From contig JAKLHH010000355.1 in assembly GCA_022710245.1 (NCBI GenBank), forward strand, positions 1 through 7,361: a stretch of 7,361 bases of DNA, in the 5' to 3' direction. A program made the translations under genes and the position numbers. The notes beneath the pieces were generated by a model. The model saw nothing but the letters and a program-made list of their open reading frames with translations. It did not search any database and was not told the origin of the DNA. The DNA is from Myxococcota bacterium. Lineage in GTDB: Bacteria > Myxococcota > Polyangia > GCA-2747355 > JAKLHH01. Below, one piece after another: positions 1-4,960 of this stretch. Within the stretch, counting starts at the first letter, position 1. Each line of letters starts with the position of its first letter.

Positions 1-858
1 ATCGAGTACATGACCTCCTACGTGGGCCCCTTCGTCGAGCTCTCGCTGGAGCCCTTCGTCGGCGACGGCGCGCCCGGCTTCGGCTCCAGCCCCGGGACCG
101 TCTCGGTCGGCGCCCGCGTCTGGCCGACCAAGAAGAAGGGCCTGCAGCTCCTGGCCGCGCTCGACGTGGGCGTGACCGGCGTCGGTGACGGCACCCCGAC
201 GGTGGCGGCGACCTCGGGCAAGTACGCCTACGTCATCCCGCGCTGGAACCTCCTCCTGCAGCTCAGCTACCGCTTCGACCCGCTGGCGCAGCCCGAGAAG
301 GTGGTGGTCAAGGAGGGTGATACCGCGACCCCGCCGCCGACGGTGGCGCCGAAGACGGGCCTGATCGGGGGCAGCGTCCTCGACTCGCGCACGGACAAGC
401 CGATCTGGAACGCCCGCGTCACGGTGCAGGGCGAGGAGGCCTCCAGCCTCGCCGTCAACCCGAGCGACGGCGCCTTCAAGAGCTACAAGCTGACGCCGGG
501 CAAGCACACGGTGGTCGCCGCGGCCGAGGGCTATGATCAGGCGACCGTCGAGGTCGAGGTCAAGGCGGACGAGACCGCCGAGGCGAAGTTCCGCCTGAAC
601 CCGCGCAGCAACATCACCCCCGGCACCCTCCGCGGCACCATCAAGTCCGTGGCGGGCAAGCAGGCGAGCGGCGCCACGGTGCTGATCCCCGAGATCGATC
701 GCACCATCCAGGTGGACGCGGACGGCAGCTTCAGCGTCTCCCTGAAGCCAGGCGAGTACCGCGTGGTCGTCTCGGCCAAGGGCTTCCGCACGCAGACGAA
801 GACCATCCGCATCCTCGAGGGCAGCACGGTCATCCTGAACGTGGACCTCTACAAGTAG
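1..858 (+). CDS. Outer-membrane beta-barrel-like protein with two carboxypeptidase-regulatory-like domains (5'-partial)
   Basis: The frame is open from the first base (ATC GAG TAC ATG), so the gene most likely begins upstream; the ATG at 10 is internal to a beta-strand-like stretch and is not preceded by a signal peptide. Codons 1 to about 94 alternate hydrophobic and polar residues with Gly/aromatic turns and end in a strand like LLLQLSYRFDP, which resembles the last strands of an outer-membrane barrel. A Pro/Val/Lys linker follows. Two Ig-like carboxypeptidase-regulatory (CarboxypepD_reg/PEGA-type) domains cover about codons 118-200 and 206-285. Each has the typical layout G-x-V/I near the start, a DG.F turn, PG.Y/H..V..A..GY/F near the middle, and a final V...L strand. 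Such domains usually bind or scaffold in the periplasm or at the surface. The exact barrel family cannot be told from the fragment. The FecR lipoprotein gene follows 224 bp downstream on the same strand. Confidence 0.75.
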   Translation: MEYMTSYVGPFVELSLEPFVGDGAPGFGSSPGTVSVGARVWPTKKKGLQLLAALDVGVTGVGDGTPTVAATSGKYAYVIPRWNLLLQLSYRFDPLAQPEKVVVKEGDTATPPPTVAPKTGLIGGSVLDSRTDKPIWNARVTVQGEEASSLAVNPSDGAFKSYKLTPGKHTVVAAAEGYDQATVEVEVKADETAEAKFRLNPRSNITPGTLRGTIKSVAGKQASGATVLIPEIDRTIQVDADGSFSVSLKPGEYRVVVSAKGFRTQTKTIRILEGSTVILNVDLYK

Positions 859-860
859 AG

Positions 861-877
861 CGGCGCCCCGCGCGCCG
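861..877 (+). terminator. GC-only hairpin just after the barrel gene stop
   Basis: CGGCGC (861-866) and GCGCCG (872-877) are perfect inverse complements around a 5-nt loop, two bases after the stop codon. No T-tract follows, so this is at best a weak or Rho-assisted terminator; in DNA this GC-rich such a stem may also arise by chance. A second perfect palindrome, GGCAGCTGCC, lies at 888-897. Confidence 0.25.
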
Positions 878-986
878 GGTGGTGGCGGGCAGCTGCCGCG
901 ACCAATAAGTAACCTGCCCGAGCACGGCCCCGGCCCCGCACCCCGCAGCCGGGCGCGAGCCCACGCACAACATTTGCTCCTGACCC

Positions 987-1003
987 CAGAGTATGCGACT
1001 CTG
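987..1003. promoter_or_regulatory. Inverted repeat CAGAGT-N5-ACTCTG upstream of the FecR gene
   Basis: A perfect 6-bp inverted repeat with a 5-nt centre lies 80 bp before the FecR-lipoprotein start, in the least GC-rich part of this intergenic region. Size and symmetry fit a dimeric regulator site. No T-tract supports a terminator, and I see no convincing -35/-10 pair correctly spaced around it. Confidence 0.25.
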
Positions 1004-1082
1004 CGGATAGCACGGGAGCGACACAGCTGGCGGAGGCAGGGGCCCCACCCCGGTCGCGGCCAGCGAACCAATCACCAGCCTG

Positions 1083-3056
1083 GTGCCTGAGAACGTGACC
1101 TCTCTCCGCCCTGCCCTCTGCGCGCTCGCCCTGCTCCTCGTGACGCAGCTCGCCTGCCCGCCGAAGCCCAAGATCCCGGCGGACTGGGTGGCCAGGGTGG
1201 GCCAGATGACGGGAGACGTGACCGTCACCGAGGCCCCGGGGCAGGCGGCCGCCCCGGCCAAGCTGGGGCAGTACCTCCTCGTCGGCGCCGAGCTGAAGAC
1301 CGGCCCCGCGAGCAACGCCGTCCTCGAGCTCCGTAACGGCGGGTCGCTCACCGTCAAGCCGAACTCGCTGGTCGCGCTGCGCTCGAGCATGCCCAAGCAG
1401 CTGTCGGTCAGCCTGCCGGTCGGCTCCCTCATCGCCAACGCCTCGTCGGTGACGGGCTCCGAGCTGGTCATCGGCGTCGGCGGCCACCAGGTCAAGCTGA
1501 ACTCCGCCGCGCAGGCGGAGGTCACCTCTAAGGGCGACAAGGCCAAGCCCGACGTCACCGTGATCCTCGACAAGGCCACGGTGGTCACGCCCGAGGGCAC
1601 CAAGGAGGTCGTCTCCAAGGAGATGATCATCCCGCGGAGCACGCCGGACGCCCGCGCCGCCAGGCCGGACGCCGGCGAGGTGAAGGCGAAGGAGATCGTC
1701 TTCTTCCTCCAGGCCTCCGGCCGGGGCAAGGTGCTGATCAAGCGGCCCGGGGAGACGAAGTTCACCGCCATCCGCAAGGGTGAGGCGATCGAGATCACGG
1801 CGGGCACCGAGCTCAAGCTGGTGGGCAAGGCGGTCGTGACGGTCGGCCCGGAGAAGGGCAAGGGCGGCACCACGCTGACCGGCCCGGCGCAGGTCAGGGT
1901 GGAGAAGGACCCGACCAGCGACGACAGCAAGCCCACCGTGCGGCTGTCCAACACCGGCAACGAGATCCAGCTCTCCGCCACCGGCGACGCCGGCAAGGCG
2001 GCGGCGCCCTTCGAGGAGAACGGGGTCAAGGTGATCCCGCGGGTCGCCTACAAGCGGCTCGAGCTGAAGGTGCGCAAGGAGAAGGGTCGCTCGATCCTGA
2101 GCGTGATCGCCGGCGCCGCGCTCCTCGAGGGCAAGGACCGCAAGGTCGAGCTCGAGGCCGGCCAGGACGCCGTGCTCAGCCGGGGCGCCATCACCGGACC
2201 CAACATGCCGCAGCCGGCGCCGATGGAGGTGAAGAGCGGCGGCGCGATGCGCGTCTTCACCGCGAACGCGTCGCTCCCGGTCACCTTCCGCTGGAACGCC
2301 GGCAAGGAGGGCGCCGTCGTCGAGGTCTCCCGCTCGCCGGGGTTCGACCACCCGATCTTCTCCGATCTGATCAAGCGGCACGTGCTGACCGTGCCGCCCG
2401 TCGCGCGCGGCACGGTCTTCTGGCGCGTGCGGCCGCTCGAGGGCGGCGTGCCCGCGAAGAAGGGGACCGACGGCAAGCTGGTGCTGCTCAAGGACACCTC
2501 GCACCGCACGCTGAAGGACCGGCAGGCGCCGAAGAACTTCATCCACGAGAGCGGCGGCAACACCACCGTCTTCTACCAGAACATCCTCCCGCGCTTCACC
2601 TTCCGCTGGGACGCCACCGGCGCCAGCAAGTACACGATGAAGCTCTTCCGCGAGCAGAGCCTGACCAAGCCGATCTACCAGCAGGACACGCGCGGGACCG
2701 AGCTCGCGCTCCCGACCGGCAAGCTCGGCGAGGGCACGTACATCTGGTACATCGTCGCGGCGGAGCGGACCCCGAGGATGCGGAAGCTGACCATCCGCTA
2801 CGACAACGCGACCCCCGATCTGCAGATCGTCTATCCGCCGAACGGGATCACGGTCGGCGAGGCGGCGCTGGAGACCAACGGCGTCACCATCCCTGGCTCG
2901 AAGGTGAGCATCAACGGCGTCCGCGCCGAGCTCGACGAGACCTTCCGCTTCACCCACAAGGTGCCCCTGAAGGCCGGGACCAACCTGATCATCTACCTGG
3001 TCATGGACCCGCGCCGCGGCTCCAGCTACTACCTGCGGCAGATCACGCGCAAGTAG
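1083..3056 (+). CDS. FecR-domain lipoprotein with FnIII-like repeats and glucodextranase-B-like C-terminus
   Basis: The 657-residue product starts with an export signal (LRPALCALALLLVTQLAC) whose Cys25 is the probable lipid-modified residue. The lipobox is atypical, with Gln at -3. A FecR-type beta domain spans about residues 33-150: G-x-V at the front, then KLGQYLLVGAELKTG, then a hydrophobic-strand/RNGGSLTVKP segment. A second, weaker copy of this pattern covers about 200-275, and a third FecR-like stretch lies near 325-370. Two strand-rich modules with matching openings, VTFRWNAG near 399 and FTFRWDAT near 504, look like FnIII/Ig folds. Residues about 576-657 (PDLQIVYPPNG...KAGTNLIIYLV) resemble the glucodextranase domain B seen at the end of secreted and cell-wall proteins. 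No cytoplasmic anti-sigma segment or TM is present, so it is not a classical FecR sigma regulator; a periplasmic or surface polymer-binding or scaffold role is inferred. GTG at 1083 is used; GTG at 1095 is an equally possible start, and neither has a clear Shine-Dalgarno. The next in-frame upstream stop is at 1008. Confidence 0.85.
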   Translation: MPENVTSLRPALCALALLLVTQLACPPKPKIPADWVARVGQMTGDVTVTEAPGQAAAPAKLGQYLLVGAELKTGPASNAVLELRNGGSLTVKPNSLVALRSSMPKQLSVSLPVGSLIANASSVTGSELVIGVGGHQVKLNSAAQAEVTSKGDKAKPDVTVILDKATVVTPEGTKEVVSKEMIIPRSTPDARAARPDAGEVKAKEIVFFLQASGRGKVLIKRPGETKFTAIRKGEAIEITAGTELKLVGKAVVTVGPEKGKGGTTLTGPAQVRVEKDPTSDDSKPTVRLSNTGNEIQLSATGDAGKAAAPFEENGVKVIPRVAYKRLELKVRKEKGRSILSVIAGAALLEGKDRKVELEAGQDAVLSRGAITGPNMPQPAPMEVKSGGAMRVFTANASLPVTFRWNAGKEGAVVEVSRSPGFDHPIFSDLIKRHVLTVPPVARGTVFWRVRPLEGGVPAKKGTDGKLVLLKDTSHRTLKDRQAPKNFIHESGGNTTVFYQNILPRFTFRWDATGASKYTMKLFREQSLTKPIYQQDTRGTELALPTGKLGEGTYIWYIVAAERTPRMRKLTIRYDNATPDLQIVYPPNGITVGEAALETNGVTIPGSKVSINGVRAELDETFRFTHKVPLKAGTNLIIYLVMDPRRGSSYYLRQITRK

Positions 3057-3085
3057 CCGACCTCTGCTCGCTCGCCAGGCAGGTC

Positions 3086-3094
3086 TGCTAGACT
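3086..3094 (+). promoter_or_regulatory. Candidate extended -10 (TGC-TAGACT) giving a leaderless EEP transcript
   Basis: TG-C-TAGACT sits so that the -10 hexamer (3089-3094) ends 6 nt before the ATG at 3101, which would put the transcription start at or within a base or two of the start codon. The 44-bp gap also lacks any Shine-Dalgarno near the ATG, which fits leaderless translation. The -35 region (around 3065-3071) does not match TTGACA well, so the call depends on the extended -10 and the position. Confidence 0.4.
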
Positions 3095-3100
3095 GACGGC

Positions 3101-4255
3101 ATGCGCCGCATGCGTCGCTGCGTCGTGCTCCTGGTGCTGCTCACCGCGTGCAGCTCCCCCCCCGCCTCTCCGGCTCCCGACCTCGCCGTGGATGCTCCCA
3201 CGCCAGCGCCCGATCTCGCGGTCGACGCGCGTGGCGCCGATCGCGCCGCCGCGGATCGCCCTCGCGGCGAGCCGCTCGCTGCGGACCTCGGCGCGCCCGA
3301 CGCGGCCTGGCCCGCCGGCTTCGTGCCCGCGCCGCGGAACGTGCCGTCCGGACACCTCTGCACCATCCCCGCGGACTACGTCAGCAAGGGCGGCGACCCG
3401 GTGCACCCTCCGTGCGACGTCGAGGCCGACACCTTCTCTGACCTCACGCCGTCGCAGATCCCGAACCCGCTGGCGCTGAAGGTCGTCTCCTGGAACGTCG
3501 AGTGGGGCAGGCACGCCGCCGCCGTGGAGAGCGCGTTCGTCTCGGTGCCCGACCTGATCGACGCGGACGTGATCTTCCTGCAGGAGGTGCCGCGCGACGA
3601 CCAGGAGAGCGACCCGCCCGGCATCAACCTCGCCCGGCAGCTCGCTCAGGTGAAGAAGCTGAACTACGTCTTCGCCGTCGAGTGGGACCGCCGGCTGAAG
3701 GCGGACCAGGGCGGCGAGCACGGGGTCGTCGTCCTCGCGCGCTACCCGATCGGCAACGTGACCCAGCTCCGGCACACGCCGCTCCACGACTTCTACGCGG
3801 AGAAGCAGGACTTCGGCGGACGTATGACCCTCGGCGTGGACCTCGCGATCGGCGCCCGCCGGGTGCGACTGTACAGTGCCCACCTCTGCACGCGGGACTA
3901 CAGCGGGGCGGGCCGCGCCAAGCAGGGCGCCGAGATCCTCGCCGACGCGGCGCTGCCTGGCCAGCCCGCGGCGCAGGTCCTCGGGGGAGACCTCAACACC
4001 TTCCTCTGCAACCCGCTGGTGGCGACCTGCAACCTGCCGCCGGACGCGGAGCAGGTGGTGCAGGACCTCCTCGCCGCGGGCTGGACCGACCTCCTGCCCG
4101 GCTTCACCAGCTGGACGCAGCTCGGCGTCGGTCTCCTCCCGCAGCGGCTCGACTGGCTCTTCGGCCAGGCGGTGGTCCCCAAGACCCACGCCGTGCTGCA
4201 GAAGATCAAGGCCGCGGACCACGCCCCGGTCGTCGCTCGCGTGAAGGTCCCCTGA
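3101..4255 (+). CDS. Lipoprotein of the endonuclease/exonuclease/phosphatase (EEP) superfamily
   Basis: The 384-residue product has a short basic n-region, a hydrophobic core and a good lipobox LTAC, with Cys17 as lipidation site. A low-complexity Asp/Ala/Pro linker (about 18-100) follows and includes a tandem PAPDLAVDA repeat, common in surface lipoproteins of Myxococcota. The EEP catalytic domain spans about 128-384 with every expected motif: SWNVEW (Asn132), LQEV (metal-binding Glu162), HGVVVLARYPI, YSAHL (His261), GGDLNT (Asp297, Asn299), RLDWLF (Asp351) and ADHAPV (Asp373, His374). It should be an active Mg2+-dependent phosphodiesterase; the substrate (DNA, phospholipid head group or phosphorylated inositide-type compound) cannot be read from sequence. 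Several cysteines inside the domain suggest disulfides outside the cytoplasm. ATG 3101 is chosen; ATG 3110 would also keep the signal. It lies 44 bp after the FecR lipoprotein gene and converges with the TatA-like gene. Its final codons and stop are duplicated at 4567-4590. Confidence 0.9.
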   Translation: MRRMRRCVVLLVLLTACSSPPASPAPDLAVDAPTPAPDLAVDARGADRAAADRPRGEPLAADLGAPDAAWPAGFVPAPRNVPSGHLCTIPADYVSKGGDPVHPPCDVEADTFSDLTPSQIPNPLALKVVSWNVEWGRHAAAVESAFVSVPDLIDADVIFLQEVPRDDQESDPPGINLARQLAQVKKLNYVFAVEWDRRLKADQGGEHGVVVLARYPIGNVTQLRHTPLHDFYAEKQDFGGRMTLGVDLAIGARRVRLYSAHLCTRDYSGAGRAKQGAEILADAALPGQPAAQVLGGDLNTFLCNPLVATCNLPPDAEQVVQDLLAAGWTDLLPGFTSWTQLGVGLLPQRLDWLFGQAVVPKTHAVLQKIKAADHAPVVARVKVP

Positions 4256-4261
4256 GGCGCG
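4238..4261 (+). repeat. 24-bp direct repeat, copy 1, covering the EEP stop codon
   Basis: Positions 4238-4261 are identical to 4567-4590. The unit contains the last four codons of the EEP gene (Val-Lys-Val-Pro), its TGA stop and the following GGCGCG. The copies are offset by 329 bp and bound the structured island. Such a pair can arise from insertion with target duplication, site-specific integration at a gene end, or local duplication; the sequence alone does not decide. Confidence 0.85.
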
Positions 4262-4348
4262 ATCGTGGAGTCCACGTCCGCTCGCTTCCGATCGTGGAGT
4301 TCCACGTCCGCTCGCTTCCGATCTTGGAGTCCACGTCCGCTCGCTTCC
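4261..4348 (+). repeat. Three contiguous 29/30/29-bp tandem repeats with an internal palindrome
   Basis: Units are 4261-4289, 4290-4319 and 4320-4348. They share GATCGTGGAG, then TCCACGTCCGCTCGCTTCC, with one extra T in unit 2 and one G-to-T change in unit 3 (GATCTTGGAG). Each carries a near palindrome, GTGGA-G-TCCAC (unit 1) or GTGGA-GT-TCCAC (unit 2). There are no spacers between units, so this is not a CRISPR array. It begins at the last base of direct-repeat copy 1. Confidence 0.9.
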
Positions 4349-4369
4349 GGAGCGCGCGAGGTCGCGACC
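4349..4369 (+). repeat. 21-bp inverted repeat, left arm
   Basis: Positions 4349-4369 are the exact reverse complement of 4501-4521, separated by 131 nt. The arm begins directly after the third tandem unit. It includes most of a 16-bp perfect palindrome, CGAGGTCGCGACCTCG, at 4357-4372. Confidence 0.9.
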
Positions 4370-4377
4370 TCGGGGAC

Positions 4378-4435
4378 GCGCCGCCTTGCAGATCGGCCGC
4401 GAGGACTGCGGAGGCAGCGGCCGGCAAGGCGGCGC
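4378..4435. repeat. Hairpin with 12-bp outer and 7-bp inner perfect stems
   Basis: GCGCCGCCTTGC (4378-4389) pairs with GCAAGGCGGCGC (4424-4435). A 4-nt bulge (4390-4393) follows on the left only, and CGGCCGC (4394-4400) then pairs with GCGGCCG (4417-4423), leaving a 16-nt loop. Nineteen Watson-Crick pairs make this a stable fold in RNA or single-stranded DNA. Confidence 0.85.
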
Positions 4436-4442
4436 TCGTCTT

Positions 4443-4477
4443 CGCGCGCCAGCGCCGGGCCGGGGCGCTGGCGCGCG
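4443..4477. repeat. 14-bp perfect-stem hairpin with 7-nt loop
   Basis: CGCGCGCCAGCGCC (4443-4456) pairs without mismatch with GGCGCTGGCGCGCG (4464-4477) around loop GGGCCGG. An alternative outer pairing, TTCGCG (4441-4446) with CGCGAA (4484-4489), also exists. It could stall or end transcription from either convergent gene, but no T-run follows on either strand. Confidence 0.85.
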
Positions 4478-4500
4478 CTGGCACGCGAAACGCCCGCTTC

Positions 4501-4521
4501 GGTCGCGACCTCGCGCGCTCC
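4501..4521 (-). repeat. 21-bp inverted repeat, right arm
   Basis: This is the exact reverse complement of 4349-4369. Pairing of the two arms would enclose both hairpins (4378-4435 and 4443-4477) in one branched structure. Identity stops at both edges of the 21 bp. Confidence 0.9.
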
Positions 4522-4566
4522 TCGCGCTCGCTGGTCGAGAGCTCTGCGTCTGTCAGGCTCATCGTC

Positions 4567-4590
4567 CGCGTGAAGGTCCCCTGAGGCGCG
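4567..4590 (+). repeat. 24-bp direct repeat, copy 2 (duplicate of EEP gene end)
   Basis: This is identical to 4238-4261, including the codons for Val-Lys-Val-Pro and the TGA stop, but it is not attached to any EEP coding sequence. It overlaps the first unit of the 18-bp tandem repeat that follows. Confidence 0.85.
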
Positions 4591-4618
4591 CGATCAACTT
4601 GAGGCGCGCGATCAACTT
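4583..4618 (+). repeat. Exact 18-bp tandem duplication
   Basis: GAGGCGCGCGATCAACTT occurs at 4583-4600 and again at 4601-4618. A shorter relative, GAGGCGCGATCACTT, lies at 4657-4671 over the TatA-like stop codon, and GAGGCGCGATC follows the EEP stop at 4254-4264, so four related copies in one orientation span the island. Confidence 0.9.
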
Positions 4619-4665
4619 GGGCGCTCAACTCGCGGTCAGGGTCCAGGTCGTGGCTCGAGGCGCGA

Positions 4666-4851
4666 TCACTTCGCGGTGGGCGGCGCGGCCTTGGCGGAGA
4701 CCTCGGCGGGGGGCTGGCTGCCCTGCTCACGCCGCGCGCGCGATCGGGCCAGCGCCCGTCCGATCGCCGCTCCCGTCCGCGGCATCCAGGTGGCACCGAA
4801 GACGATGACCAGGATGACGAGGATGACGAAGAGATCGGTGAAGCCGGTCAT
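4666..4851 (-). CDS. TatA/TatE-family twin-arginine translocase-like subunit
   Basis: A 61-residue protein with one N-terminal membrane helix (MTGFTDLFVILVILVIVFG), a short hinge, a basic helix (about residues 26-42) and a Pro/Ala-rich tail, which is the TatA/TatE layout. The hinge FGATWMPRTG matches the family pattern F-G-x3-[LM]-P-x2-G, and Gly31 plus basic residues follow as in the amphipathic helix. Asp6 lies 12 residues before Phe18, exactly where E. coli TatA has Gln8 and TatB-like proteins have Glu, so a polar N-terminal membrane residue is kept. Family members form the Tat pore in the inner membrane, but no tatC is in view, so a paralogue with another role is possible. ATG 4851 is chosen over upstream codons because the helix then starts at the N-terminus and GGAG lies 9 nt upstream. 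It is third in a minus-strand series, 109 bp after the solenoid gene. Confidence 0.78.
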   Translation of the reverse strand: MTGFTDLFVILVILVIVFGATWMPRTGAAIGRALARSRARREQGSQPPAEVSAKAAPPTAK

Positions 4852-4860
4852 GGTGGCGTG

Positions 4861-4864
4861 CTCC
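4861..4864 (-). promoter_or_regulatory. Shine-Dalgarno GGAG that fixes the TatA-like start
   Basis: On the minus strand GGAG is 9 nt before the ATG at 4851. This supports the 61-residue form over an 83-residue frame starting at 4917, whose extra residues are translated repeat sequence. Confidence 0.5.
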
Positions 4865-4872
4865 GCGGTGAT

Positions 4873-4878
4873 CTCATA
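4873..4878 (-). promoter_or_regulatory. Weak candidate extended -10 (TGC-TATGAG) before the TatA-like gene
   Basis: On the minus strand TGCTATGAG reads as TG-n-TATGAG, which would start transcription near 4866 and leave a short leader containing the GGAG. No good -35 is visible, so the TatA-like gene may have its own promoter but may also be read through from upstream. Confidence 0.25.
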
Positions 4879-4902
4879 GCACGGCCACCCGCTGCTCCGC
4901 CA

Positions 4903-4945
4903 CCCGCCGCCGCGCACGCCGCCCGCCCGCCGCCGCGCACGCCGC
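4903..4945. repeat. 20-bp direct repeat with 23-bp period between solenoid and TatA-like genes
   Basis: CCCGCCGCCGCGCACGCCGC occurs at 4903-4922 and 4926-4945 with a 3-nt spacer. It fills part of the 109-bp gap downstream of the solenoid gene. The low-complexity GC composition makes slippage the simplest origin. Confidence 0.8.
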
Positions 4946-4960
4946 GGTAGGGCGGGGCGC

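Larger units (their letters stand above)
4256..4665. other. Repeat-packed intergenic island between convergent genes
   Basis: This 410-bp stretch between the EEP and TatA-like stop codons has no credible gene. The frames open across it are repeat translations without start context, signal or recognisable domain. It holds, in order, three contiguous 29-30 bp repeats (4261-4348), one arm of a 21-bp inverted repeat (4349-4369), two strong hairpins (4378-4435 and 4443-4477), the second arm (4501-4521), a 24-bp copy of the EEP gene end (4567-4590), and an exact 18-bp tandem duplication (4583-4618). No T-tract terminator is seen on either strand. Confidence 0.8.

Noticed and set aside
830..2029. 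Second antisense frame of 399 codons across the FecR gene
   Set aside because: Ser/Thr/Pro-rich shadow translation with no recognisable motif, overlapping the better supported plus-strand gene.
2819..2830. GATCTGCAGATC palindrome as an operator
   Set aside because: It lies inside the coding sequence of the FecR gene and is a single short palindrome with no supporting context.
849..2957. 702-codon open frame antisense to the FecR lipoprotein gene
   Set aside because: Its Arg/Gly/Leu/Asp/His-rich low-complexity translation has no domain, and it mirrors a plus-strand gene with a signal peptide and clear domains; stop-poor GC-rich DNA explains it.
3029..4222. 397-codon frame antisense to the EEP gene
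   Set aside because: The plus strand carries the full EEP catalytic motif set; the antisense product is an Arg/Val/Glu-rich shadow.
4261..4348. CRISPR array
   Set aside because: The 29-30 bp units are contiguous with no spacers.
4443..4489. Intrinsic bidirectional terminator
   Set aside because: The stem is strong, but there is no T-run after it on either strand, so only a structured repeat is claimed.
4378..4521. Integron attC-like recombination site
   Set aside because: It is folded and gene-end-associated, but I find no RYYYAAC/GTTRRRY core pair at the stem base and no integrase or cassette array in the window.
3502..4584. 360-codon plus frame overlapping the EEP gene and running into the island
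   Set aside because: It is an alternate frame of the EEP gene, Arg/Gly/Pro-rich; its tail only re-reads the tandem repeats and the duplicated gene end.
4852..4917. N-terminal extension of the TatA-like protein to 83 residues
   Set aside because: It would place 22 residues translated largely from repeat-rich DNA before the membrane helix, and a GGAG at the right distance supports the later ATG.
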